Source: CAZGAQ01 sp964523405 (GTDB lineage Bacteria; Planctomycetota; Phycisphaerae; UBA1845; Fen-1342). Taken from it: a DNA stretch of 33,628 nt. Location: NCBI GenBank assembly GCA_964523405.1, contig CAZGAQ010000049.1, forward strand, positions 1 to 33,628. The letters run 5' to 3'. Below, piece by piece: positions 16,824 through 25,686 of this stretch (position 1 is the stretch's first letter; the number at the start of each line of letters is the position of its first letter). The notes below the pieces were generated by a model. It saw nothing but the letters and a program-made list of their open reading frames with translations. It had not been told where the DNA came from and did no database searches. Made by a program: the position numbers and the translations under genes.

Positions 16824-17023
16824 GCGTATGGTGATCCGCGACGCGCCGCAGGCACGTTGTGGCGCAGTGGACCGCCGACATGTCGAGTCCAGACGTGGGG
16901 AGTGCCGGGCGCGTCCCGCCGACGGGCAGCATGCGGGCCGACCTGGGGCTGAGACGGCACGGCGGCGCTGGCGCCGTCTGCTGCCGATCTGTGAGTTCGG
17001 GACAGAAGTTTGGAGAGGTGCGT

Positions 17024-19957
17024 ATGGGCAACCCGCTCTCTCAGACGAGTCCGCCGAACCCCCGGCGCGCAGCGCTGCGCATCGCGTTGGTCTATGCCGT
17101 TGTGGGGGCGCTTTGGATTCTCTTCTCCGATCGCGCGCTGGGGTGGCTGGTCAGCGACCCGGAGCGGATTATCGGCATCGCGATGCTGAAGGGGATGGCG
17201 TTTATCGCGGTCACCGCCGTTCTGGTGTACCTGCTGGTGCGCGGCTACGTCGAGTCGTTGCGGGTGTCGCACCTGCGACTGGAAGAGAGCGAACGGCGCT
17301 ACCGCAACATCGTAAACTCGGCCGCCGAGGGCCTGATGGTGCTGGGGGCGGGGGAGTCCGGGCACATCCAGCTCGCCAATGCGCGGCTGGCGGCCATGCT
17401 GGGCTTGGCGCAGGAGCAGATCGTCGGGCATGCCGTGCTGGAGTTTCTGACCGCCGAGTCGCGCGCGTTCGTACAGCGAACGCGCTGCTTGGGAGGCGCG
17501 GCCGAGCGAACCCAGGTGGATCTGCATTTCCGGCGGAGCGACGGGGGCGTCCTGTGGACGATCGCGTCAACCGTGTCGCTGTTGGACGAGCGCGGGCAAC
17601 CCACCTCGACGCTGGTGCTGGTCACCGACGTGACCGAACGGCGCCGCGTGGAGCAGGAACTCAACCACTTTTTCGCCGTGACGGTCGAGATGCTGTGCAT
17701 CGCGCGGTTCGATTGCACGCTGCTGCGGGTCAACCCGGCCTTCGGGCGCGTGCTGGGGTACTCGCGGGACGAGCTGGTGGGCACGTCGTTCATGGACTAC
17801 GTCCATCCGGACGACCGGCATGCCACCACGCAGGCCGTCGGGCAACTGGCGGCCGGGCAGGAGATCATCAACTTCGAGAATCGCTATCGTCACCAGGATG
17901 GGAGCTATCGCTGGCTGTCGTGGGTGTCGACCCCGGTCGTCGAAGAGCAGTTGGTCTACGCCGCGGCCCGCGATGTCACCGTGCAGCACCAGGCGGAGGA
18001 GGCGCTGCGCGCCAGTGAGCAGCGCGTACGCTACATTGTCAAACACATTCCCACGGCCGTCGCGGTGTATGACCGTGAGCTGCGCTACATCATGGTCAGC
18101 GACCGCTACCTGCAAGAGCACGACCTGGAGAATCGGGATATCGTCGGACAACGGCAGGCGGAAGTTCTGCCGGCCATCGCCGCACGCTGGTCCGGCGTCC
18201 ATGCCCGCTGCCTGGCGGGCGCGATCGAGCGAGCCGACGAGGACCAGGTCGTTCGCTCAGATGGCGCGGTGGACTGGATTCGCTGGGAATGCCGGCCGTG
18301 GTACGACTCGACCGGCCAGATCGGCGGGATCATCAAGTACACCGAGACGTTAACGCAGCGCAAGCGGGCCGAGCAGGCCCTGCGCGAGGGCGAAGCTCGC
18401 TTCCGCAGTATCTTCGAGGCCTCCCCGATCGGGATCCAGTTGTTCGACACGGGCGGGCACCTGATCAGCGCCAATCGCGCCAGCCTGGAGATCCTGGGCG
18501 TGAGCCGGCCGGAAGCCCTGGCCCAATACTGCCTGTTCGACGATCGGAGTGTGCCACCCGACGTGTGGCCGCAGGTCCGCGCCGGCCAGCCGGTGCGCTT
18601 TGAGACGCGCTTCGACTGCGGCGGGGCGGAGCGGCGCGCGCTGTACGAGACGCGGCGCTTTGGGACGATCGATTTGGACGTCATGCTGACGCCGCTGGGT
18701 GGCGAGGAGCGCCGCGGCTACCTCGTCCAGATGCAGGATACGACCGAGCGGCGACGGCTGGAGGAGCAGCTCCGGCAGGCCCAGAAGATGGAAGCCATCG
18801 GCCAGTTGGCCGGGGGCGTGTCACACGACTTCAACAACATCCTGACCGCGATCTTCGCGAACGTGGAGCTGATGCGGGGGGCGCTGGAGGACAAGTCGTC
18901 GCGCTTTCCGCTGCGCGACGGGCTCGATCAGATCGAGCGCTCCAGCCAGCGCGCGGCCGTGCTGACCCGCCAGCTCCTGACGTTCAGCCGCCGGCAACTG
19001 ATCAAGTCGGAGGTGCTCGACCCCAACCACCTGCTGCGCGAGATGGAGAAAATGCTCGTGCGGTTGATCCGCGAGGATGTGAACCTGCGGCTGGTGCTGG
19101 CGCCAGAGCTGCGCTGTGTGCGCGGCGACCCGGGGCAGATCGAGCAGATCATCATGAACCTGGTCGTGAATGCCCGCGACGCGATGCCGACGGGCGGGCG
19201 CATCACCGTCGAGACGAGCGATGTGTCGCTCGATGCCGAGTACATCGAGATGCACCCCGAGGCGCGTCCGGGCCCGCACGTGCTGCTGGCCGTCAGCGAC
19301 ACGGGCTGCGGCATGGATGCGCACACGCTCGAACACATCTTCGAGCCGTTCTTCACGACCAAGCCGGCCGGCACCGGCACCGGCCTGGGCCTCGCGACGG
19401 TCCACGGTATCGTCAAACAACTCGGCGGACACATCATGGTGTACAGCGAGGTCGGCCGAGGCAGCACGTTCCGCATTTACCTGCCGGCCGTGGCCGAGCA
19501 GCCGACGCGCCCGCACACCGCCCCCATCGCCGCGGTGCGCGGCGGGTCCGAGACGGTGCTGATTTGCGAAGACGATGACATCGTGCGCGAGCTGGCCCGG
19601 CATACGCTGGAGTCGCAGGGCTACCAGGTGCTAGCGGCGGAGAGTCCCGAGCGGGCGCTGGCGCTGAGCACGGCGCACACCGGGCACATCCAACTCCTGG
19701 TGACGGACGTCGTGATGCCGGAAATGGACGGGCGGCAACTGGCGGAGACGCTCAGCGCGCGACGCAACGGCCTGAAAGTGCTCTACATGTCGGGATACAC
19801 TTCCACCGTCATCGCGGACCACGGGCTCGTGCAATCGGGGATCGAGTTTCTCGAGAAGCCCTTCACGTCCAGCGCGCTGCTCCGCCGCGTCCGCGAGGTG
19901 CTGGATGCGCCGCCGCGCAGTGACACGCCCAACGGCGACGCGCGGCGGCCGGTGTAG
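17024..19957 (+). CDS. Membrane-bound hybrid histidine kinase with four PAS domains
   Basis: 977 residues. Two membrane helices (about 17-34 and 48-76) with a short external loop are followed by four PAS domains at about 87-205, 212-325, 330-445 and 455-575. The HisKA region has the phosphoacceptor His601 (SHDFNNIL), and the ATPase part has the N-box around Asn712/Asn716, DTGCG at 759-763, FEPFFTTK and GTGLGL. A C-terminal receiver has the acidic pair Asp851-Asp852, phosphoacceptor Asp895, Ser923 and Lys945. All key residues are present. It phosphorylates its own receiver and probably passes the phosphate to an Hpt protein; no cognate regulator lies next to it. ATG 17024 has GGAGAGGT upstream. 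Confidence 0.93.
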   Translation: MGNPLSQTSPPNPRRAALRIALVYAVVGALWILFSDRALGWLVSDPERIIGIAMLKGMAFIAVTAVLVYLLVRGYVESLRVSHLRLEESERRYRNIVNSAAEGLMVLGAGESGHIQLANARLAAMLGLAQEQIVGHAVLEFLTAESRAFVQRTRCLGGAAERTQVDLHFRRSDGGVLWTIASTVSLLDERGQPTSTLVLVTDVTERRRVEQELNHFFAVTVEMLCIARFDCTLLRVNPAFGRVLGYSRDELVGTSFMDYVHPDDRHATTQAVGQLAAGQEIINFENRYRHQDGSYRWLSWVSTPVVEEQLVYAAARDVTVQHQAEEALRASEQRVRYIVKHIPTAVAVYDRELRYIMVSDRYLQEHDLENRDIVGQRQAEVLPAIAARWSGVHARCLAGAIERADEDQVVRSDGAVDWIRWECRPWYDSTGQIGGIIKYTETLTQRKRAEQALREGEARFRSIFEASPIGIQLFDTGGHLISANRASLEILGVSRPEALAQYCLFDDRSVPPDVWPQVRAGQPVRFETRFDCGGAERRALYETRRFGTIDLDVMLTPLGGEERRGYLVQMQDTTERRRLEEQLRQAQKMEAIGQLAGGVSHDFNNILTAIFANVELMRGALEDKSSRFPLRDGLDQIERSSQRAAVLTRQLLTFSRRQLIKSEVLDPNHLLREMEKMLVRLIREDVNLRLVLAPELRCVRGDPGQIEQIIMNLVVNARDAMPTGGRITVETSDVSLDAEYIEMHPEARPGPHVLLAVSDTGCGMDAHTLEHIFEPFFTTKPAGTGTGLGLATVHGIVKQLGGHIMVYSEVGRGSTFRIYLPAVAEQPTRPHTAPIAAVRGGSETVLICEDDDIVRELARHTLESQGYQVLAAESPERALALSTAHTGHIQLLVTDVVMPEMDGRQLAETLSARRNGLKVLYMSGYTSTVIADHGLVQSGIEFLEKPFTSSALLRRVREVLDAPPRSDTPNGDARRPV

Positions 19958-20060
19958 CGGGAAACGGGGAGGGCGGAACGGACGACGGGGGGTGCGCGGG
20001 GGGTTGCTCCGCGGGGCACTGCCGCGCCCCTGGGCCTTACGCACACGCGGGTGGGCATGG

Positions 20061-20066
20061 TAACAT
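20061..20066 (+). promoter_or_regulatory. Possible -10 box (TAACAT) of the DedA gene
   Basis: TAACAT lies about 90 bases upstream of ATG 20158; -35 not clear. Confidence 0.3.
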
Positions 20067-20120
20067 CCCGCGCTGGTGGCCACGGCCGTGGGTGCGTGGC
20101 CGCGCGGCCCCGAGATGCGG

Positions 20121-20151
20121 TGCCTGGCGTGCGCGCCGGCGCCAGGCAGGA
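20121..20151 (+). promoter_or_regulatory. 9-bp hairpin abutting the DedA ribosome site
   Basis: TGCCTGGCG (20121-20129) pairs perfectly with CGCCAGGCA (20140-20148) around a 10-base loop. The last A of the stem is the first base of the AGGA Shine-Dalgarno (20148-20151), which is 6 bases before ATG 20158. Such a stem could limit access of the ribosome. Confidence 0.4.
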
Positions 20152-20157
20152 TGCGCG

Positions 20158-20844
20158 ATGGACTTGTGGCAGCTCTTCTCCGATCTGTTTCTGCACCTGG
20201 ACCAGACTCTGGTGCGGTTTGCGGCCGAGTACGGCACGTGGATCTATGCGATCCTGTTTGTCGTGATCTTTGCCGAGACCGGTCTGGTCTTCACGCCGTT
20301 CCTGCCGGGCGATTCGCTGCTGTTTGCGGCCGGCGCGCTCGCGGCGGGCGGCTCGCTGCACGTGGCGGCGCTGTTCGTGCTGCTCAGTGCGGCGGCGATC
20401 ATCGGCGACACGGCCAATTACTGGATCGGCAAGTCATTCGGGCACCTGCTGATCGCGCGGCACTCGCGCTTTGTGAAGCCGGAATACCTGGAGCGGACGC
20501 ACGCGTTCTTTGAGAAGTACGGTGGCAAGACGATCATCATCGCCCGGTTTGTGCCGATCGTGCGGACGTTCGCGCCGTTCGTGGCGGGGCTGGGCGCGAT
20601 GACCTACCGCATGTTCATTCTCTACAACGTCGTTGGCGGCCTGCTCTGGGTGACGATCTGCCTGGGCGCGGGGTACTTCTTCGGCAGCCATCCGTTTGTG
20701 AAGAAGCACTTCTCCCTCGTGGTTTTGGCCATCATCGTGATCTCGATCCTGCCGGGGGTGTTCAGCTTCCTCAGTGCGCGGGCGCAGGCCCGCGCCGCCG
20801 CTCGGGCCTCCAGTGCGCCCGGCGCCGCCGAAAAAGCGCCGTAG
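20158..20844 (+). CDS. DedA-family membrane protein (VTT/SNARE-associated domain)
   Basis: 228 residues, a polytopic cytoplasmic-membrane protein of the DedA family, whose members flip undecaprenyl phosphate or phospholipids and support envelope integrity. Family motifs are in order: FAETGLVFTPFLPGDSLLF (acidic re-entrant segment), GDTANYWIGKSFG, FFEKYGGKTIIIARFVPIVR with its key Arg residues, and APFVAGLGAM. A final helix is followed by an Ala/Arg-rich tail. ATG 20158 has AGGA 6 bases upstream; the frame is open back to 20092 without family similarity. The stop is 37 bases before the thioredoxin-fold gene, so an operon is possible. Confidence 0.92.
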   Translation: MDLWQLFSDLFLHLDQTLVRFAAEYGTWIYAILFVVIFAETGLVFTPFLPGDSLLFAAGALAAGGSLHVAALFVLLSAAAIIGDTANYWIGKSFGHLLIARHSRFVKPEYLERTHAFFEKYGGKTIIIARFVPIVRTFAPFVAGLGAMTYRMFILYNVVGGLLWVTICLGAGYFFGSHPFVKKHFSLVVLAIIVISILPGVFSFLSARAQARAAARASSAPGAAEKAP

Positions 20845-20881
20845 CGGGCGGGCAGCCCGCGCGCGGTTTGTGGAGAAGGAC

Positions 20882-22039
20882 ATGCGCACACGAAGGCCAG
20901 TGCTGGCAACGGTGAGCCTGCTGAGTTGGATGACGGGCGTGACATGGGGCCAGACGCCGCAGGCGGAACTGACGGCGCTGCACGAACGACTGACCAAGCC
21001 CAACGCGGTCATCTCCAGCGCAGATGGGCGCCAGGCCCTGGACCAGATCGGCCGGTGGGCCCTCGACCCCGCCAAGCTGAGCGCGGACGAACGCGGTATG
21101 CTGCTCCGCGTGGAGATCTACGCAGCGCTGGCCGTCGGTGACGCGGAGCGGGCGGTCGCGCGAGTGAAGGACCTGCGGGCCGCGGCGCCGGACACCCGCG
21201 ACACGCTGCGGGTCGCGTGGACGGCCGCGGTGGCCGGGGGCGACAAGGCGCTGGCCCAGGAGACGCTCGACAAGCTGAAGGCACAGGACCCGGCCAAGGC
21301 GGACGCGGTCGCGAAGCGGGCAAAGCGGCTGGCGCTGGTGGGCACGGCGGCGCCGGACGTGGCCGTCAAGACGGACGGCGGCGAGGTGCCGCTGGGCAAG
21401 CGGAACGGGGTTGTGCTCGTGCTCGATTTCTGGCAGACACGCGACAAGGCGACGAACAAACACCTCGATGCGCTGCGGGCCTGGCACAAGGCGTACGGGA
21501 CGGACAAGCAGGTGAGCCTGCTGGGGATCAACTCGGATCCGGCGGCCGGCTTGGATGCGGCGAAGAAGGTGGCTGAGGCGGACGCGACGGGCTGGGCCCA
21601 ACACTTCGAGGCGGCTGATCCGGCGCCGCTGCGACAGAAGTTCGGGGTCGACACAGCGCCGTGGGACGTGATCATCGACGGCACCGGGACGATCCGGGCG
21701 GTCGGTAGCGCAGCCGAGCCGGAGCTGCAGTATGCCCTGCGCGCAGCGGTGGCAGCCGCGAAGGGGGAATTCAAGGCGGACAGCGGAAAGGCCACCGGGG
21801 CGACCGACAAGAAGAAGGAAGAGGCCGCGCCGGCGGCGGAGCCGGAGAAGAAGGCCGGCGATGCGAAACCCGAGCTGCGGCCGGGGGAGAATCCCGAGGC
21901 GGCGCGGCTGTTCAACGAGATTCGCACGTTCTGGAAGACGGGCAAGAAGAACGACGCCCGTAAGCTGATCCAGGAGTTGCTGGAGAAGTACCCGGATACG
22001 TGGGAAGCGCGCGAAGTGAAGAAATTGTACCCGACGTAG
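20882..22039 (+). CDS. Exported thioredoxin-fold (TlpA-like) protein lacking the CxxC
   Basis: 385 residues. A signal peptide (about 1-23) is followed by a helical, TPR-like region (25-150). A thioredoxin-fold domain of TlpA/AhpC type (about 155-290) contains LVLDFWQTRDKAT, where relatives have FWATWCGPC; both cysteines are absent (residues 184-191). LLGINSD and TAPWDVIIDGTG keep the rest of the fold, including the cis-proline loop. A Lys/Glu/Ala-rich linker (295-335) precedes a final TPR-like helix pair. It cannot act as a dithiol oxidoreductase; a binding or structural role is inferred. ATG 20882 follows GGAGAAGGAC. It lies between dedA and trpE on one strand, with gaps of 37 and 21 bases. 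Confidence 0.8.
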   Translation: MRTRRPVLATVSLLSWMTGVTWGQTPQAELTALHERLTKPNAVISSADGRQALDQIGRWALDPAKLSADERGMLLRVEIYAALAVGDAERAVARVKDLRAAAPDTRDTLRVAWTAAVAGGDKALAQETLDKLKAQDPAKADAVAKRAKRLALVGTAAPDVAVKTDGGEVPLGKRNGVVLVLDFWQTRDKATNKHLDALRAWHKAYGTDKQVSLLGINSDPAAGLDAAKKVAEADATGWAQHFEAADPAPLRQKFGVDTAPWDVIIDGTGTIRAVGSAAEPELQYALRAAVAAAKGEFKADSGKATGATDKKKEEAAPAAEPEKKAGDAKPELRPGENPEAARLFNEIRTFWKTGKKNDARKLIQELLEKYPDTWEAREVKKLYPT

Positions 22040-22060
22040 CCGACGCGCAGCGGAGCCGCC

Positions 22061-23614
22061 ATGACCCCCATCGCCCCGACGTTTGACCGTTTCGCGCAGC
22101 TCGCGAGCGAGTACAACAGCATTCCCGTGCTGGCCACGCTGATCTGCGACGACATGACGCCGTTGAGCGCGTTCGCGCGGCTACAGGCGGATTCGCCGCG
22201 GGCGTTCCTGCTGGAAAGCGTGGTGGGGGGCGAGAGCGTGGCCCGCTATTCGTTTCTGGGGACGGATCCGGCCCAGACCTGTGCGGTGACACGCGACCGC
22301 GTGCGGTTGCTCGAGCATGCCTCCGGTCGGGTGCAGGAGCAAACCAGTGCCGATCCGCTGGCCGTCCTGGAGAGCTTGCTGCAGGCCTATCATGCCCCGG
22401 CCTGGCCGGGCTTGCCGCGTTTCCTGGGCGGTGCGGTCGGCTACGCTTCATACGACACCGTGCGGTACTACGAGCGCCTGCCCCACGCCCCGGCCGACGA
22501 TCGCGGCCTGCCGGACCTGCTGTTCGATCTGTACGAGACGATGGTCGTCTTCGACCATGCCCAGAAGATCGTGCTGGTCGTCGCCCACGCGCGGACTACG
22601 CCCGGCGGTGATGCCGGCGAGCTGCGTGCGGCCTACGACGCGGCCGCCGCACGCATCGAGAACCTGATGGCACGCCTGAGCAAGCCGTCACGCCTGAAGC
22701 CGCTGGGGATCGCCCTGCCGAGTCCGGCGACCGACCGGTTGGTCAGCAACATGACTCCGGCTGCGTTCGAAGCGGTGGTCGCGAAGTGCCAGGAGTACAT
22801 CCGCGCCGGCGACATCTTCCAGGTCGTGCCGTCGCAGCGGCTGCTGGTCGAGACGAAAGCGGAGCCGCTGAACATCTACCGGGCCCTCCGCGTGATCAAC
22901 CCGTCGCCGTTCATGTTCTATCTGAAGAGCCCGGAGGTGGTGCTCGTCGGGGCCAGCCCGGAGATCATGTGCCGCGTCGAGGACGGCGTGGTGACAAACC
23001 GGCCCCTGGCGGGCACGCGCAAACGCGGGGCCACCGAGGATGAGGATCGCCGCCTGCGCGAGGAGTTGCTCGCGGACCCGAAGGAGCGGGCGGAGCATGT
23101 GATGCTCGTGGACCTGGGGCGGAACGACGTCGGCCGGGTGGCGCGGCCGGGCAGCGTGCGGATCAGCGACGTGATGACGGTCGAGTACTATAGCCACGTC
23201 ATGCACATTTCGAGCACGGTAACGGGCGAACTGGCCCCGGGACGGACGGCCTTCGACGCACTGCGGGCGGCGCTGCCCGTGGGGACGGTCAGCGGTGCGC
23301 CGAAGGTACGGGCGATGGAGATCATCGACGAGTGCGAGCCGACGCGCCGCGGACCGTACGCCGGTGCGATCGGGTACATCGATTTCGCCGGGAACATGGA
23401 CACCTGCATCGCCCTGCGGACACTGGTCGTGCAGCCGGGGCCGAAGGGGCGGCACCGAGCGTACGTGCAGGTCGGGGCCGGTATCGTCGCGGACTCAGTG
23501 CCCCGGCACGAATTCCAGGAGACGATGAACAAGGCCCAGAGCCTGCTGGCGGCCATCCGGATGGCGGAGGAGCAGTTCGTCCGGCCGCGACGCCAGGGCG
23601 GCGGGACCCGGTAG
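22061..23614 (+). CDS. trpE: Anthranilate synthase component I (TrpE)
   Basis: 517 residues. Converts chorismate and ammonia (from the TrpG subunit) into anthranilate, the first committed step to tryptophan. The N-terminal tryptophan-binding motif LLES is at 50-53 (feedback inhibition), followed by SVARYSFLG. The chorismate-binding half contains PSPFMFYLK, GASPEIMCR, PLAGTRKRG, DLGRNDVGRV and GTVSGAPKVRAMEII, complete and in order, distinguishing it from most PabB. ATG 22061 has GGAG 5 bases upstream. No trpG or other trp gene is visible, and no leader attenuator was seen in the 21-base gap behind the TlpA-like gene. Confidence 0.95.
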   Translation: MTPIAPTFDRFAQLASEYNSIPVLATLICDDMTPLSAFARLQADSPRAFLLESVVGGESVARYSFLGTDPAQTCAVTRDRVRLLEHASGRVQEQTSADPLAVLESLLQAYHAPAWPGLPRFLGGAVGYASYDTVRYYERLPHAPADDRGLPDLLFDLYETMVVFDHAQKIVLVVAHARTTPGGDAGELRAAYDAAAARIENLMARLSKPSRLKPLGIALPSPATDRLVSNMTPAAFEAVVAKCQEYIRAGDIFQVVPSQRLLVETKAEPLNIYRALRVINPSPFMFYLKSPEVVLVGASPEIMCRVEDGVVTNRPLAGTRKRGATEDEDRRLREELLADPKERAEHVMLVDLGRNDVGRVARPGSVRISDVMTVEYYSHVMHISSTVTGELAPGRTAFDALRAALPVGTVSGAPKVRAMEIIDECEPTRRGPYAGAIGYIDFAGNMDTCIALRTLVVQPGPKGRHRAYVQVGAGIVADSVPRHEFQETMNKAQSLLAAIRMAEEQFVRPRRQGGGTR

Positions 23615-23709
23615 CCGCGGCGCACCGCCCACGGGCGGAACCGCCCCGCCAGCGGCCGCGGGAGGCGCGGGCCGCGCGCAAAGTCCGCGCACGATCCCCG
23701 CCGGCGTGG

Positions 23710-23715
23710 TACAAT
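23710..23715 (+). promoter_or_regulatory. Probable -10 box (TACAAT) of the HEAT-repeat gene
   Basis: TACAAT lies 37 bases upstream of ATG 23752, giving a leader of about 30 bases; no clear -35 box. Confidence 0.45.
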
Positions 23716-23751
23716 CCGGTGTCGGCGTACGGCCAGCATGGAGGACCCGGC

Positions 23752-25083
23752 ATGCAAGCGGGTGGGCGTATTCACGGCGTGCGATGGTGGCGACTCGGCC
23801 TGTTCGGGGTATTCACGCTTGTGACGCTGGGCGGCGGGCGCGTCGCGGCGGACGTGTTCCATCTGAAGGCGGGCGGTACACTGGAGGGGCTGCTGCTCGA
23901 GACCCAGGAGGGACAGCATCGGGTGCGTACGGTGGTGGGGATCGTGCGCTTGCCGGTCGCCGACGTCGAGCGGATTGAACCGGGGGAAACACCGTTTGAG
24001 GAGTACGACCGGCGGGCGGCGGCCGCGCCGGACACGCCCTCTGCGCAGGTGGCGTTGGCGGATTGGTGCGGCCAGCAGAATCTGCGGACGGAGCGGCGTG
24101 CTCATCTGCGCAAGGCGCTGGAGCTGGACCCGGACTGCGAGCCGGCGCGGCGCGCGCTGGGGTATGTCCGGGTGGGCGACCTGTGGGTGGAGGGGGCGGG
24201 GGTAGCGGCGCGGCGGGGCGCGGAAGGTGGCGAGCCGGCGGAGACGAACGCGGACCGGCTGATCCGGGCGGCGCTGGCGCACTGGGATCGGATGGCGCAG
24301 ATTTACGGGGACATGCTGGAGAGCGGCGTGCGCGAAAAGGCGGACCTGGCGCGGAAGAAGCTGCGCGCGATCCGCGATCCCCTGGCGATCATGCCGCTAT
24401 GCGAAGTCCTGACCACGCGCGATGTGGCGTGCCGGCAGGCGCTGCTCGAAGTGCTCTGCATGTTCCCGCACGACGAGGCCACGATGGGGCTGGGGGCCAT
24501 GTCGCTCCTGGATTCCGATGACGAGCTACGGCGGGCGGCGGTCGGGGAGCTGGTTCGGCGCGCCGACCCGCGCGTGGTCGCGCAGTTCCGCAAGGCCCTG
24601 CAGACCGAGGGGGACGTGCTTGTGAAGCGGGCCGCCTACGCGCTCGGCGAACTCCGGGCACGCGACGCGCTCGGCGAACTGATCGACCTGCTGACGGCCG
24701 AACGCGTCAAGTCGGTGGAGGTTCCGGTCCGGGCCTACTTCAGCACGTGGCCGACGGAGTTTCTGACCCCCGACCCGGATTGGGGCTTGGTGTCCGTGCG
24801 GGGGTACGAAGGCGGCGGCTGGGGGGCGTGCGGCGTGTGGCCGGGCGTCCCGCGGCCAAGTGGCTACGGTACGTCCTGGGGTTGGAGCCGGGGCGTGCGC
24901 GATCGCTACTGGGACCGTTGCGGGCGGTGGATTCTCGCGACGGTCATCGGCAGTCACTGGGACGTCCAGCCGGTCACGGTGCTGCGCACGGAGGTCCTGG
25001 AGGCCCTGCGCAAGATCACCGGGCAGGATTACGGCTTCGACCGGGCGGCCTGGCAGCGCTGGCTGGCGCTGGCCCACAAGTAG
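23752..25083 (+). CDS. Exported HEAT-repeat protein of planctomycete type
   Basis: 443 residues. A signal peptide is predicted to end near Ala33 (GGGRVAA then DVF). The first mature part (34-90: FHLKAGGTLEGLLLE, VRLPVADVERIEPG) is a small beta domain common in planctomycete surface proteins. A TPR-like stretch follows (95-140), then HEAT repeats (about 205-325). A Gly/Trp/Tyr-rich segment with two Cys (about 340-395) precedes the final VLEALRKITGQDYGFD-W-W motif that closes many planctomycete HEAT proteins. No enzymatic residues are recognised; a scaffold role outside the cytoplasm is inferred. ATG 23752 has a strong GGAGG with a 7-base gap. Confidence 0.85.
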   Translation: MQAGGRIHGVRWWRLGLFGVFTLVTLGGGRVAADVFHLKAGGTLEGLLLETQEGQHRVRTVVGIVRLPVADVERIEPGETPFEEYDRRAAAAPDTPSAQVALADWCGQQNLRTERRAHLRKALELDPDCEPARRALGYVRVGDLWVEGAGVAARRGAEGGEPAETNADRLIRAALAHWDRMAQIYGDMLESGVREKADLARKKLRAIRDPLAIMPLCEVLTTRDVACRQALLEVLCMFPHDEATMGLGAMSLLDSDDELRRAAVGELVRRADPRVVAQFRKALQTEGDVLVKRAAYALGELRARDALGELIDLLTAERVKSVEVPVRAYFSTWPTEFLTPDPDWGLVSVRGYEGGGWGACGVWPGVPRPSGYGTSWGWSRGVRDRYWDRCGRWILATVIGSHWDVQPVTVLRTEVLEALRKITGQDYGFDRAAWQRWLALAHK

Positions 25084-25116
25084 CGCGGCGCGCGTTACAA
25101 ACTGCGTTCCCTTCTG

Positions 25117-25122
25117 TAGTAT
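25117..25122 (+). promoter_or_regulatory. Possible -10 box (TAGTAT) of the zinc-ribbon/SPFH unit
   Basis: TAGTAT lies about 78 bases before ATG 25200, with a poor TTACAA 16 bases upstream. A second candidate, TAGACT, occurs near 25142-25147. Confidence 0.3.
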
Positions 25123-25199
25123 CCCCCGGGCTGGGGTTCGGTAGACTTGTAGTAGATCGGCGGTCCGCCGGTCGGGCCGAGTGGCCAGGGATCACAAAG

Positions 25200-25655
25200 A
25201 TGGTGAGGTGTCCGCGCTGCAACTCGGACAACGTGGAGGTCGCCCGGTTCTGCGGGCACTGCGGCCTGGCGCTGGCGCTGGGGCCTGCGGGCGCCCTGGG
25301 GGCCGGGCGCGTGCGCCATCCCGACGGGTTGTGCCCGCCGCACGCCGCCAAGCCGGTTGGCGCGGCGGCAGACCTGCACTATTGGTCCGAAGTCGTCGGC
25401 GGCGGCGCGCCGTTGCTGGGCACGGAATCGCTCGTGGTGCACTTGTTCAATGGCGGCTATGGGCTGGCCAACGTGACGCTGCGGGTGTGCGGGCGGGGCC
25501 GCGCAGGGGAGTCGGTCTGCACGATGCTGTCGGCCCTGGCGGACTGGCCGCGCGGGCGCACGGAGACGGTCGAAGTCCCTTCGTGGGAATTGAGCGGCCC
25601 GCTGGCCCTGCTGACCGTGGAGCTGGTGACGGCCGAGTTTGGCGCGGAGAGCTGA
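25200..25655 (+). CDS. Zinc-ribbon protein with beta-rich C-terminal domain
   Basis: 151 residues, not assigned to a named family. The N-terminus is a four-cysteine zinc ribbon: CPRC at 4-7 and CGHC at 18-21. A Gly/Ala/Pro linker follows, then a beta-rich domain (about 58-148; LHYWSEVV, SLVVHLFNGGYGLANVTLRVCG, TETVEVPSWELSGPLALLTVELV) that resembles an immunoglobulin-like or C2-like sandwich, with no catalytic residues seen. ATG 25200 is preceded by AGGG at a long spacing. The SPFH gene starts 31 bases downstream, so the two are very likely cotranscribed. Confidence 0.72.
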   Translation: MVRCPRCNSDNVEVARFCGHCGLALALGPAGALGAGRVRHPDGLCPPHAAKPVGAAADLHYWSEVVGGGAPLLGTESLVVHLFNGGYGLANVTLRVCGRGRAGESVCTMLSALADWPRGRTETVEVPSWELSGPLALLTVELVTAEFGAES

Positions 25656-25686
25656 ACAGAGCGCAGTTCAAGAAAGGGAGAAACGC

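Larger units (their letters stand above)
16623..17023. other. 401-base divergent intergenic region
   Basis: No gene seen. It holds a minus-strand promoter candidate for the phasin unit and a plus-strand candidate for the histidine kinase, followed by about 195 bases of kinase leader. The leader contains an imperfect hairpin around 16953-16980 (GACGGC pairing with GCCGTC). The kinase frame is open back to 16859, but the extension looks non-coding. Confidence 0.6.

Noticed and set aside
15051..16952. 633-codon open frame on the plus strand
   Set aside because: Antisense to the UbiB and phasin-like genes, whose motifs are complete.
22040..22060. Possible trp attenuator before trpE
   Set aside because: The gap is only 21 bases and holds just the ribosome site; no leader peptide or hairpin fits.
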